From the NCBI GenBank assembly GCA_003584005.1, contig QXHL01000001.1, forward strand, positions 1-64,000: a DNA stretch of 64,000 nucleotides, in the 5' to 3' direction. The first letter of the stretch is position 1. Each line of letters opens with the position of its first letter. The notes beneath the pieces are model-generated. The model was not told the DNA's origin. It was given only the letters and a program-made list of their open reading frames with translations, and ran no database searches. A program made the translations under genes and the position numbers. The stretch comes from Alicyclobacillaceae bacterium I2511 (lineage in GTDB: Bacteria; Bacillota; Bacilli; Alicyclobacillales; Alicyclobacillaceae). Shown piece by piece: positions 43,261 through 52,321 of this stretch.

Positions 43261-44646
43261 TCAGCGTAAAGTGCTGTTATGTGCCAGATACAACGCATAC
43301 TGCAACGGACGTTTGAATGCCAGCTCTACTAAGTCTCGCCGACCAGAATGGGTATCAGGAGCTTTCCAGGGTTTTGAATTTACCTCTATAATCCACACTC
43401 TGCCACGTTGGTCTATCCCTAAATCCACCCCTAGTTCCCCAAATTTTTTTTTTGCCCCCTGTTCAATCACTTCTGCTGTGAGTAAAGCCACGCGTTTGAG
43501 TTCCCCTCTGACTTTGCGTTGCATTTTCACAGGGAAATTTTCACTGAGCACTTGGAAGACAGGATAAGCCTCCCCACCACCCGCGAGATTGGCTGTGAAA
43601 TCTCCAACTGGAGCAACCCGAGCAAACATCTTTGTTCGCTGCCACTGCCCATTCCCGTCCCGCTGCAAGACAATACGGACGTCCACTGGTCGGTCTTTGT
43701 AGTGTGCCAAGTCAATCCCTTCCTGCAGTAAGTAAGGCTTGGCCCGCAACCTCGGCAGCAATCCGACAATAACAGCCTTTGCGTCCCCATATTGTGTGGC
43801 AATGTGTTTACCTGCCTGTTTCGATTCCACTACATAAGCACCATCCTCCTTGCGTGTGGCACGCAGAATCCCAAGTCCGAGACTTCCATGCACAGGTTTA
43901 AAAAATGTGACAGAATGTTGACAGAGAAAAGTGGCCGCTTTCGAACGGCTTTGGTAACGCTGGGTAAGAGGAACATGCACTCGCGTTCGGATGTCCGCAA
44001 CAAGCCAACGATGAGTCTCCCACTTATCCAGAAATCCCTCGTTAAAAATCCTGCCTTCGTAGATTAAGCTCAAATGTTTACGCCTTTCTCGGTACTCTGA
44101 ATTATGCTCCATTTTTCTGGACAACACTTGGTCATAAATAACGTCTGGTAACGGTACAATCATCTTGTTCCAAGACCCACCCTGCCACATAAATGCTCGT
44201 ACCTGCATTTCAATGAAATTGATGTCCCGCAATCCAAATACATACACCAGAGCCCCCAATTGCTTCCCAATTCCAATCATCTTGCGCAGCCCAGGTTCTT
44301 GTCGATTGAGGAACATTGTTGAATGTTTGTCATCCCACTTTGGATTACAAAGGATTCCAATGGTGGGACCTAGGTGAATGCGATTTGGCCATATGAATGC
44401 GGGCAACCAATCTGACTCCAAATTACCCAATATCTGTCGAAATGCCTTTACACTCACAAGCACACAATCTACGGGTACCGAAGCATCTAAACTTACAGGT
44501 ATCTCTATCTCCCGTCCACCGCAACTGAGTTTACAACGTGTGCTATGAGTGTCTGGCCACAGCAACCCTTGGTCAATCGGATGTAATCGTATCATGGTAT
44601 AGGGACTGTCAAATATGAGCAATCTCCTACGTATGGCCGTTGGCAT
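43261..44646 (-). CDS. ATP-grasp amide ligase, YheC/YheD type (second gene of cluster)
   Basis: 461 residues from the ATG at 44646, which follows GGGGGTGA; a GTG three codons earlier is possible. N-terminal domain to about 200, then ATP-grasp: VTFFKPVHGSLGLGI with the ATP lysine, RPVDVRIVLQRD, and ELGVDLGIDQRGRVWIIEVNSKP with the Mg-binding E-x-N. FGELGVD is preceded by a run of ten A, a slippage site. It is separated from the third gene by 16 bases. Same family as spore coat-associated YheC/D. Confidence 0.87.
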   Translation of the reverse strand: MPTAIRRRLLIFDSPYTMIRLHPIDQGLLWPDTHSTRCKLSCGGREIEIPVSLDASVPVDCVLVSVKAFRQILGNLESDWLPAFIWPNRIHLGPTIGILCNPKWDDKHSTMFLNRQEPGLRKMIGIGKQLGALVYVFGLRDINFIEMQVRAFMWQGGSWNKMIVPLPDVIYDQVLSRKMEHNSEYRERRKHLSLIYEGRIFNEGFLDKWETHRWLVADIRTRVHVPLTQRYQSRSKAATFLCQHSVTFFKPVHGSLGLGILRATRKEDGAYVVESKQAGKHIATQYGDAKAVIVGLLPRLRAKPYLLQEGIDLAHYKDRPVDVRIVLQRDGNGQWQRTKMFARVAPVGDFTANLAGGGEAYPVFQVLSENFPVKMQRKVRGELKRVALLTAEVIEQGAKKKFGELGVDLGIDQRGRVWIIEVNSKPWKAPDTHSGRRDLVELAFKRPLQYALYLAHNSTLR

Positions 44647-44669
44647 CCGATTCACCCCCAGACCTCGCC

Positions 44670-45866
44670 TTAATCGGAATTAAACCCGGTTGCGCTGATA
44701 GCATATTCAAGGAGCGTGGCCAATGACATTTGGCGGAGGTCCGGGTCTAAAGTGCGCAACATTCGTCTACCGGGTGTTGGGTTAATTTCAAATACCATGG
44801 GTTGACCTTGAACGTCCAAAGCCAAATCAACCCCTACTTCTCCAAAAGGCCCATATCGTCGTTTGAGTTCTACGGCAATTTCAATAGCAATGCGGTCCAG
44901 TTCTGTCAATTTGTCTTGCCAAGACGTGGGGTAGGTTTGGCGCACCACCTCAGAAGCAGACATCGCCACACCTCCGGTGTGAATGTTTGTTGTCACACTG
45001 GCAGGCCGTCCTACCCGTGCGACTCTGGCCGTCACCCTGGTTCCTGAAGCACATTGCACCAACCAACGAAAATCATACGGGCCTTGATCCTCCAGATGCG
45101 GTAAAATCACCGTTTTCTGCACAATAACTTTGTGCAATCCACGCATTTTCAGAAAAAGTCCAAAATCAGACACATTATTAAATACCTTTTTTTTTGTCTG
45201 TACGTTAGAAAAACGCACTATCTTTTGTTTTTGACCCCATTTACCAAGCGTTGTGCCATTTTGATAGCTCCTATCTTCCCAAAACGCCAACGCTTGGTTT
45301 TGCTGCCACACCAAATGAATCACAGAGATCCCCTGGGCTCCCTGTAATGGCTTGATGTAAACATCGCGAAATTGCTGTAAAAGCGCCCAGGCATGGGCTG
45401 CCGACGTGGCTCGAGCAGATCGTGGTAAATAAGCTGTGAGCTGAGGATTATGCCGCATGTCCTGATAAAATTGCCATTTGTCTCCACAAATCCGAGGCAA
45501 GGTATGCAGCCTACCTTCTGTTCGAAAACGTTGTAGATCGACAGTGGCCTCTAATTCCTGTTGTGGAAAAGCCCCGGAACGTCGAAAAACAAGATCGGGA
45601 TAGGGAACAGGTCCCAGAATCCATCGATGGCCCTTATTCTCATACCGCCAACCCATGCGTTCACGCATAAAACCCGGCGTCAACACGATGACGTCAACAC
45701 CCATTTGTCGTCCGATTTGAATGAGATCCGACAAAAGCCAGGTCTGCTCGCCAAATGGACGGTGGGGGTTCTCCTCTTTGCGGACATATACTCCCACACA
45801 CGGTCCGAGCCTCTGGATTTTGGACTCCAAATTCAGAAATGGACTAGAAATCACGCGGACAGTCAC
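44670..45866 (-). CDS. ATP-grasp amide ligase, YheC/YheD type (first gene of cluster)
   Basis: 398 residues from a GTG at 45866 with CAGGAGG 9 bases upstream. N-terminal pre-ATP-grasp domain with CVGVYVRKEENPHRPFGEQ; ICGDKWQFYQDM marks the junction; VYIKPLQGAQGISVIHL holds the ATP lysine; YDFRWLVQ; and EVGVDLALDVQGQPMVFEINPTP holds the metal ligands. A run of nine A lies in QTKKKV. It follows cotE past a terminator and is first of the four-gene ligase cluster. Confidence 0.87.
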   Translation of the reverse strand: MTVRVISSPFLNLESKIQRLGPCVGVYVRKEENPHRPFGEQTWLLSDLIQIGRQMGVDVIVLTPGFMRERMGWRYENKGHRWILGPVPYPDLVFRRSGAFPQQELEATVDLQRFRTEGRLHTLPRICGDKWQFYQDMRHNPQLTAYLPRSARATSAAHAWALLQQFRDVYIKPLQGAQGISVIHLVWQQNQALAFWEDRSYQNGTTLGKWGQKQKIVRFSNVQTKKKVFNNVSDFGLFLKMRGLHKVIVQKTVILPHLEDQGPYDFRWLVQCASGTRVTARVARVGRPASVTTNIHTGGVAMSASEVVRQTYPTSWQDKLTELDRIAIEIAVELKRRYGPFGEVGVDLALDVQGQPMVFEINPTPGRRMLRTLDPDLRQMSLATLLEYAISATGFNSD

Positions 45867-45888
45867 GGGTCCACGCCTCCTGACAGCA

Positions 45889-45911
45889 AAAAGGGGCTAA
45901 TCGCCCCTTTT
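45889..45911 (-). terminator. Terminator between cotE and the ligase cluster
   Basis: AAAAGGGGC / GCCCCTTTT stem with a 5-base loop; on the minus strand it ends in TTTTT. It lies 45 bases past the cotE stop, and the ligase ribosome site follows within 15 bases, so read-through or a promoter overlapping the terminator must serve the cluster. Confidence 0.85.
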
Positions 45912-45955
45912 ACATCTTTGAAGTCTTCGAAATTAACTCATTCTGCATAATATCC

Positions 45956-46495
45956 TTAGTCCTCAACTTCCGCTTCTTCTAGTAAATCTTCGTCACCGTC
46001 CGCAAAATCCTCATCCTTCTTTTCCGCCAGTTCGCAAGTCACGACACACAGTTTGGTCTTCCCCACGACTTCAACACCCAGTTCTTTTTCAACCCGCACC
46101 AGAATTTCAGAACCGTTGCCTGTTACAGTTGCATCCAAACAGTTAGGATTTTGCAAAACTCGTACAGAAACCTCTCGAGTTTCCCTCTCTGCTGCAGTAT
46201 CTAACTCTCGTAAGGCAATTTGCTCCACATAAGAAACCGTGTCCTTCGCCACTGCAGTTTCGGAATTCCCATTGTACGAATACCATACATTTACATCAAA
46301 ACGGCCGTGGATTTCTACATAATCTCCTACCAGCTCCGCGTCGTAGGTGTGATTCATCACCCAGCAACCGCCAATCGTGGTCGGTCGGTTGGCTGGACGC
46401 AGCGTATAAGTCGTCTGCGAATACTTGCTGCCACGACCGCATACGGCGCTAGCCACGATTTCTCGATAAGCCAGGTCTTTCGCTGAGAGCACCAT
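45956..46495 (-). CDS. cotE: Outer spore coat morphogenetic protein CotE
   Basis: 179 residues, the CotE length. N-terminal REIVASAVCGRGSKYSQ, central VEIHGRFDVNVWYSYNG, and the acidic C-terminal tail (rich in Asp and Glu) that recruits outer coat proteins. GGAGG precedes the ATG. CotE organises the outer coat around the forespore under mother-cell control. Three ATP-grasp genes and a COOH-NH2 ligase gene follow it on the same strand, which ties them to coat assembly by context. Confidence 0.95.
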   Translation of the reverse strand: MVLSAKDLAYREIVASAVCGRGSKYSQTTYTLRPANRPTTIGGCWVMNHTYDAELVGDYVEIHGRFDVNVWYSYNGNSETAVAKDTVSYVEQIALRELDTAAERETREVSVRVLQNPNCLDATVTGNGSEILVRVEKELGVEVVGKTKLCVVTCELAEKKDEDFADGDEDLLEEAEVED

Positions 46496-46685
46496 GCGGT
46501 AACCTCCTCACAAACAGTCCTTCTACGGCAACCGGTTTTCACGGCGTTCGCCCAGTCTTGCCGTATTGCATCAGTATGCGAGAAGGATTTGAATGGTGTC
46601 GGAGCCGTACGGCCAAAGGAAGATTTTAAACACATAGGAACTGTTGAAGTGCTGGAGTAAAACAATAGAGGAATAGACGTCAAAA

Positions 46686-47630
46686 TCAGTGGTCAGGTAA
46701 AGCTCGATGAAGAAATTCTCTAAAATTATTCCACAGTACTTTTGCCGCAATCTCCTTCCCATATCGATCTACGACGGCGACAGCCAATTGCTGAAATGCA
46801 CTGGCATCTTCCAGACCTTTGAGTGGGTGGGATGCTCCATCAAAATCAGAACCAAAACCAACAATATCGTCTCCACCCAGCTCAAGGATATGGTCTAGGT
46901 GGCGAAATAAGTCGTACATATCCGGTTGCGGATGTGCCGCCACAAAGTTTCCTTCAAACACAAGCCCCAGCCACCCCTTACGGACAATCAACTCGCGAAT
47001 CACATCATCGGTCAAGTTTCTTGGATGTGAGTGAATTTGTCGACAATTCGCATGGGATGCCATGATGGGTCCCGCTGTCAAAGACAAGACTTCCTTCACA
47101 CCCGTGTCGCTTAAGTGAGCGATATCCATCCACATAGACAACCGGACCACCTCGGCCAACAGGACTCGCCCCATCGTTGTCAAACCACCGTTACGCGGCT
47201 CCATGCATCCATCTGCTAGTCCATTAGCCAAGTTCCAAGTAAACCCAATTCCGCGTACGCCCAGCCTCCATAAAATACGCAAGATTGCTGGGTCTCCCTG
47301 CAAACAGCCAGCCCCTTCTACAGACAAAAGGCCGGCCAGTTGTCCCACTTGTTGCGCCTTAACAAACTCATTCCAGGTCCCCACGGCCGCCACCTTCGAC
47401 GATGCCACCACTTGATGGTAAAACAGATCTATTTCCTTCAACATGTGATGTAACTGTGCCTCCGGTGATTCTAGAGGGGAAACGTAAAGCGCGAAAACTT
47501 GTGCCTTGACACCACCAACTGCCAGTCTTTGCGCACTAGCCTGCAAGGCAGACGTTCCATAAAACTCCTCACCTGATTGCTCCATTTTCCAGAGAATATC
47601 CGCATGTGCGTCAGCCACTGGCAGGTTCAT
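46686..47630 (-). CDS. Membrane dipeptidase (renal dipeptidase family, M19)
   Basis: 314 residues. Zinc ligands in VADAHADILW (residues 6-15), SVEGAGCL, DIAHLSDTGV and MASHANCR identify the M19 dipeptidase family, which cleaves dipeptides including D-amino-acid ones. No signal peptide, so it is cytoplasmic here. ATG at 47630 with GGGGGGA upstream. It sits upstream of cotE on the same strand; the link to the amide-ligase cluster is not shown. Confidence 0.92.
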   Translation of the reverse strand: MNLPVADAHADILWKMEQSGEEFYGTSALQASAQRLAVGGVKAQVFALYVSPLESPEAQLHHMLKEIDLFYHQVVASSKVAAVGTWNEFVKAQQVGQLAGLLSVEGAGCLQGDPAILRILWRLGVRGIGFTWNLANGLADGCMEPRNGGLTTMGRVLLAEVVRLSMWMDIAHLSDTGVKEVLSLTAGPIMASHANCRQIHSHPRNLTDDVIRELIVRKGWLGLVFEGNFVAAHPQPDMYDLFRHLDHILELGGDDIVGFGSDFDGASHPLKGLEDASAFQQLAVAVVDRYGKEIAAKVLWNNFREFLHRALPDH

Positions 47631-47806
47631 TCAATCAATCCCCCCAAAACTCTTAGCAGTGATTGCTAACGAGATTCCACAACCACAGGAATTGGACTGG
47701 CACGTTATAACAATATTCGGTACATCCCTGTTTATTCCTCTCTATTAAAAAACAAGTTTTCATTAAAAAGAAAATTTCCACAAAAAAGATAGTTTACTTG
47801 ACTTAT

Positions 47807-48625
47807 TCAGTGTTCACTGATGTAGATACGCTCAATATGCAAAGCCTTTCCCGTCTGACGATCCAACTGCACCATGACCGCTGAAAACTGGCGTGCTCCA
47901 CTTGCAACCTCAAAACGTACAGGCATTTGAGTGACCATCCGCCGCGTCACTAGAGTTCGATCCATTCCTAAGATTCCATCTCGTGGACCGGTCATTCCCA
48001 CATCTGTAAGAACTGCGGTACCACCGGGTAAAATCCGTTCATCCGCAGTCTGCACATGGGTATGGGTACCAATTACCGCAGACACCCTACCATCTAAATA
48101 CCAACCCATAGCCAACTTTTCCGACGTAGCTTCTGCATGCATGTCTACAATCACGTGTGAAATGCCCTCATACTCTTGCAAAATACTGTCCACTGCCCGA
48201 AAGGGACAATCCAATGCGGGGAGAAAGGTCCGACCCATCAAGTTGATGACCAAAACCTCCACGTCTAAAACACGGCAGAGAGTGTATCCCCTTCCAGGTG
48301 TACCCGGAGGATAATTTGCCGGACGTACAATCCGTTCGTCGACATCAATAAGAGAAATCAACTCCCTTTGATCCCAGCAATGATTCCCCAAGGTAATAAT
48401 TTCTACACCAGCATCGTACAATGCATCAGACGCTGGCCGATTTAACCCCCTACCATGGACTGCATTTTCACCATTAGCAATCACCAAATCTGGTTGTAGT
48501 CGAGGAATTAAATTTTTCAGCACATTTGTGGTATAAGAGGTACCTGGCAACCCCACAACATCTCCAATAAATAGAACCTTTAACATAGACTCATCTGACA
48601 CATGATGATCTACCAAACCGTCCAT
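47807..48625 (-). CDS. ymdB: YmdB metallophosphoesterase
   Basis: 272 residues from 48625; an ATG at 48586 gives the usual MLKVLFIGDVVG start but has a weaker ribosome site. Two-metal phosphodiesterase motifs FIGDVVG, IANGENAVHGRG, TLGNHCWDQ, VIDMHAEATSEK and GTHTHVQTADE. Family members hydrolyse 2',3'-cyclic nucleotides; in B. subtilis YmdB switches cells between biofilm and motility programmes. Follows rny, as in B. subtilis. Confidence 0.94.
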   Translation of the reverse strand: MDGLVDHHVSDESMLKVLFIGDVVGLPGTSYTTNVLKNLIPRLQPDLVIANGENAVHGRGLNRPASDALYDAGVEIITLGNHCWDQRELISLIDVDERIVRPANYPPGTPGRGYTLCRVLDVEVLVINLMGRTFLPALDCPFRAVDSILQEYEGISHVIVDMHAEATSEKLAMGWYLDGRVSAVIGTHTHVQTADERILPGGTAVLTDVGMTGPRDGILGMDRTLVTRRMVTQMPVRFEVASGARQFSAVMVQLDRQTGKALHIERIYISEH

Positions 48626-48709
48626 TCCCCCACATCCCTATAGGCTAAGCAGTTGATAATAGATGCCGCTTTGCACTTCCCGTAAAAATAGAGCAGCCAG
48701 ATGGCTACT

Positions 48710-50251
48710 CTATTTTGCGTATTCAACGGCCCTTGTTTCTCGAATGACTGTAACCTTAATTTGGCCTGGATAATCTAATTCACTTTGAATTTTTTTCGAG
48801 ATCTCTTTAGCCATACGCACAGACGACGCATCATCCACCACATCAGGTCTAACCATAATGCGAATCTCACGTCCAGCCTGGATGGCAAAGCACTTATCTA
48901 CACCCTCAAAGGACTCTGCAATTGACTCGAGTTTTTCAAGGCGTTTCATATAAATATCCAAAGTTTCTCGACGCGCACCAGGGCGAGCAGCTGAAATGGC
49001 ATCAGCGGCGGCAACTAGCACAGAAATTGGAGAAGTGAACTCGACGTCCCCGTGATGTGCCGCAATTGCATTAACAATCACCGGATGTTCTTTATACCGT
49101 CTCGCCAAATCTACACCAATTTCTACATGGGACCCCTCGACCTCATGAGTAACAGCCTTGCCAATGTCATGAAGCAACCCACCACGCCGAGCTTGGTTCA
49201 CATCAAGGCCTAGCTCTGCCGCCATCAACCCGGCAAGTTGTGCAACTTCTATGGAATGTTTTAATACATTTTGTCCGTAACTTGTCCGAAACTTTAAACG
49301 CCCAAGCAATTTCACAAAATCAGGATGGACACTGTGCAACCCAGTCTCAAAAACAGCTTGTTCGCCTTCTTCACGAATCAGTTCTTCCAAGTCCCGCCTA
49401 GATTTTTCTACCATTTCTTCAATGCGAGCAGGATGAATGCGTCCGTCTGCCACCAAACGTTCTAAGGCAACCCGAGCAATCTCTCTGCGAATTGGATCAA
49501 AACCAGAAAGAATAACTGCTTCTGGCGTATCATCAATAATCAAATCTATCCCGGTCAACGTCTCCAGAGCACGAATGTTCCGGCCTTCACGGCCAATAAT
49601 GCGACCCTTCATCTCGTCGTTAGGAAGATTCACCACAGACACTGTGATCTCCGCAGCATGATCTGCCGCACAGCGCTGGACTGCCGTAGCAATAATATCT
49701 TTGGCCTTTTTCTCCGCTTCAGCTTTCGCCTGCTGTTCAATTTCTTTCATCAAAACGGCTGCGTCGTGACGAGCTTCCCGCTCTACTTCTGCCATAACTA
49801 GCTGACGCGCCTGATCCTGACTTAACCCTGCAACTCGTTCCAGTTCCTTATGCTGTTGCGCATACAGAGCATCAATTTCCGTTTCTCTTTTTGTAAAATT
49901 TTGTTCTCTGTCGCGCAAAAGGTCTGTCCGTTGGTCCAACGTCTCTAACTTCTTGTCAAGGGATTCTTCTTTAAGTAAAATTCGTTTTTCAAGTTTCTGA
50001 ATTTCAATCCTACGTTCACGCCCTTCCCGCTCGGCCTCCTGGCGTATACGGTGGGCTTCTTCCTTAGCTTCAAGCAATGTTTCTTTTTTCTTTGCTTCAA
50101 TATCCCGTTGGGCTGTTTCTATCAATTGCAGGGCCTTTGCCTCAGCACTTCCAATTTTAGCTTCAGCTTGCCGTTTGCGTATGACGTAGCCCAATCCAGC
50201 ACCCATAAAAAAGACTGCAATACAGACAATAATCCATAAACCCACACTCAT
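48710..50251 (-). CDS. rny: Ribonuclease Y
   Basis: 513 residues from the ATG at 50251, which follows AAGGAGG. N-terminal membrane anchor ([20 protein letters not shown]), a long charged coiled coil (about 35-200), KH domain with [15 protein letters not shown], and HD domain with [12 protein letters not shown] and LLHDIGKA. Membrane-bound endonuclease that starts bulk mRNA decay. Partner of RicA encoded at 38320. Confidence 0.97.
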   Translation of the reverse strand: MSVGLWIIVCIAVFFMGAGLGYVIRKRQAEAKIGSAEAKALQLIETAQRDIEAKKKETLLEAKEEAHRIRQEAEREGRERRIEIQKLEKRILLKEESLDKKLETLDQRTDLLRDREQNFTKRETEIDALYAQQHKELERVAGLSQDQARQLVMAEVEREARHDAAVLMKEIEQQAKAEAEKKAKDIIATAVQRCAADHAAEITVSVVNLPNDEMKGRIIGREGRNIRALETLTGIDLIIDDTPEAVILSGFDPIRREIARVALERLVADGRIHPARIEEMVEKSRRDLEELIREEGEQAVFETGLHSVHPDFVKLLGRLKFRTSYGQNVLKHSIEVAQLAGLMAAELGLDVNQARRGGLLHDIGKAVTHEVEGSHVEIGVDLARRYKEHPVIVNAIAAHHGDVEFTSPISVLVAAADAISAARPGARRETLDIYMKRLEKLESIAESFEGVDKCFAIQAGREIRIMVRPDVVDDASSVRMAKEISKKIQSELDYPGQIKVTVIRETRAVEYAK

Positions 50252-50363
50252 ATTTGAAATGCCTCCTTGCTCGTGGTCGGTTGGCGAACCATACCGACTG
50301 AGACAATCCAGTCCTCGAGCGAGAGGCCGTAATAGATACGCAAAGCTATTGTAAGCATCGGTG

Positions 50364-51050
50364 TTAATCGTTGTCAAGAAAAGTGTTTAAGTATTCGTCT
50401 GTCACACACAGTATACGGTCCAGTGCAAAACGAATAGAGGTACTAGTAAAACCACGCCGTTGCAAATAAAGTATCAACTTTCTTCGATGCAATTCTTGAT
50501 CTACGGTTCCCCCTTTTTTCCAAAACTTACGTGCCATCTGCAAGGCAACCTCACATTCCGCCTCGTCATCCCCTGCAGTCATTACTTCATCCACCACTTC
50601 ACGAGAGATTCCCCGCCGGGACAGCTTCCATGCCATCTCCCGTCGACTAAAACGGCAAGACAGAGTGGCTACAAATTCACTTGCGTAAGCCATGTCATCC
50701 AGCCAGCCCTTGGCTTGCAGCGTTTGTATCACTTGATCCGCAGTCTGTTCATCCACTTTTTTTCGCTGCAAGTACATCCGCATTTCTTTGACCGTGCAAA
50801 GTTTTCTATCCAAATACCTAAGGCCTATTTCCATTCCCACAGCCCGTTGTTGCGCAATCCGCAATCTTTCCTCAGCGGCTAAGGTAATCTCTGTGCCCAC
50901 TTTAAAACCTGACTGTATCCAAATATCTGCTGGCAGCTCTAAAGCCTCTCCATGTGCCAACACGATACGAACCCAAGGCCCAGAGTGATGCTTTGGGGTT
51001 TCTTCACGTAAAATTTCATTGGTCCACACACGCTCGTTATCAGGACTCAT
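50364..51050 (-). CDS. recX: Regulatory protein RecX
   Basis: 228 residues from the ATG at 51050, which lies inside the last codons of recA. Three-helix RecX repeats: [48 protein letters not shown]. Modulates RecA filaments. The 11-base overlap couples its synthesis to recA. Confidence 0.9.
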   Translation of the reverse strand: MSPDNERVWTNEILREETPKHHSGPWVRIVLAHGEALELPADIWIQSGFKVGTEITLAAEERLRIAQQRAVGMEIGLRYLDRKLCTVKEMRMYLQRKKVDEQTADQVIQTLQAKGWLDDMAYASEFVATLSCRFSRREMAWKLSRRGISREVVDEVMTAGDDEAECEVALQMARKFWKKGGTVDQELHRRKLILYLQRRGFTSTSIRFALDRILCVTDEYLNTFLDND

Positions 51051-52101
51051 TAAAATCAAGTGCCTCTTCTGCAGTAGCAGATGTACCTATCTTGGCCACC
51101 GACAAACCTAAACTGAAGTTTTCACGAATTTTATCTTCAATTTGTTGGGCAAGTTCAGAGTGTTCCTTTAAAAATTGTTTTGAATTCTCTCGGCCTTGGC
51201 CTAAGCGGTCGTCTCCAAAGGCATACCAGGCACCGCTTTTCTGCACCACGTCAATCTCTGTACCAATATCCAAAAGACTACCTTCGCGTGAAAACCCTTC
51301 GCCAAACATAATGTCCACCTCTGCCTGTTTAAAGGGTGGGGCTACCTTATTTTTGACCACTTTAATGCGGACGCGATTTCCCACCACATCATTGCCTTGC
51401 TTTAAAGATTCTGTGCGGCGTACCTCAAGACGCACCGTCGCATAAAACTTTAACGCCCGTCCACCTGTGGTCGTCTCAGGGTTGCCAAACATTACGCCCA
51501 CCTTTTCCCGAAGCTGGTTAATGAAAATAACTATAGTTTTAGATTTAGAAATTGCTCCAGCTAACTTGCGCAAGGCCTGGGACATCAGCCGAGCCTGCAG
51601 CCCTACATGAGAATCCCCCATATCCCCTTCCAACTCACTTTTTGGAACTAGGGCGGCCACAGAATCAATCACCACCACTTCTACAGCTCCACTTCGTACC
51701 AAGGCCTCGGAAATTTCTAAGGCCTGCTCTCCCGTGTCAGGCTGAGAAATCAGCATTTCATCAATATTTACTCCGAGTTTTTTTGCATAGGCTGGATCTA
51801 ATGCATGTTCGGCATCAATAAAAGCAGCTTGTCCACCGCGCTTTTGTACTTCTGCAATACAGTGTAATGCAACGGTAGTTTTCCCAGAAGACTCTGGCCC
51901 AAAAATTTCGATGATGCGCCCCCGTGGCAATCCTCCTACACCCAAAGCAATATCCAAAGCAATAGACCCGGTAGGCACCGTCTCCACATTCATGCTCGCA
52001 GATGCCTCTCCTAGCCTCATAATGGACCCTTTGCCAAATTGCCTCTCAATTTGTTTGAGCGCCATTTCTAGCGCTGTTTGTCGGTCGTTCATGGCCACCA
52101 T
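51040..52101 (-). CDS. recA: Recombinase RecA
   Basis: 353 residues. Walker [14 protein letters not shown] (about 69-81), Walker [32 protein letters not shown] loop 2. The start may be 52101 or the ATG three codons on (52092), which has better ribosome-site spacing. Promotes strand exchange and LexA cleavage. A LexA box overlaps its promoter. Confidence 0.98.
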   Translation of the reverse strand: MVAMNDRQTALEMALKQIERQFGKGSIMRLGEASASMNVETVPTGSIALDIALGVGGLPRGRIIEIFGPESSGKTTVALHCIAEVQKRGGQAAFIDAEHALDPAYAKKLGVNIDEMLISQPDTGEQALEISEALVRSGAVEVVVIDSVAALVPKSELEGDMGDSHVGLQARLMSQALRKLAGAISKSKTIVIFINQLREKVGVMFGNPETTTGGRALKFYATVRLEVRRTESLKQGNDVVGNRVRIKVVKNKVAPPFKQAEVDIMFGEGFSREGSLLDIGTEIDVVQKSGAWYAFGDDRLGQGRENSKQFLKEHSELAQQIEDKIRENFSLGLSVAKIGTSATAEEALDFNES

Positions 52102-52160
52102 CCTGTCCGTTATCCTTTAAAACAATCATTCGTCCACCAGTGGCTGAGTTCCTGCTTTCT

Positions 52161-52188
52161 ATTGTATCAGTTTCAATGAGTCATGCAA
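52161..52188 (-). promoter_or_regulatory. recA promoter
   Basis: TTGCAT (52183-52188, minus strand), 16 bases, TACAAT (52161-52166). The -35 overlaps the LexA box. Confidence 0.75.
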
Positions 52189-52199
52189 ACGTTTGTTCG
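52186..52199 (-). promoter_or_regulatory. LexA box of recA
   Basis: CGAACAAACGTTTG on the minus strand, one mismatch to CGAAC-N4-GTTCG. Confidence 0.88.
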
Positions 52200-52216
52200 A
52201 GGTCTGAGAAAAATAA

Positions 52217-52240
52217 GACCGCCGCACAACAGCGGCGGTC
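52217..52240 (-). terminator. Terminator of the DEAD-box helicase gene
   Basis: Perfect 9-bp G+C-rich stem GACCGCCGC / GCGGCGGTC with a 6-base loop; on the minus strand TTATTTTTC follows. Confidence 0.9.
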
Positions 52241-52321
52241 CAACATTCCCACTACTTCATCAGCAACGAATGTGACAAAATGGAGAGGGGACTCCTATCC
52301 ATGCCACTTCTTCCGCTTTTG

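Noticed and set aside
40385-45866. Biosynthetic cluster with a ribosomal precursor peptide
   Set aside because: The gaps (41654-41771, 43245-43260, 44647-44669) hold no small frame with a ribosome site, so no precursor can be claimed.
47631-47806. spoVS gene expected near ymdB in Bacillus
   Set aside because: The gap is too short and contains no SpoVS-like frame; the gene must be elsewhere or absent.
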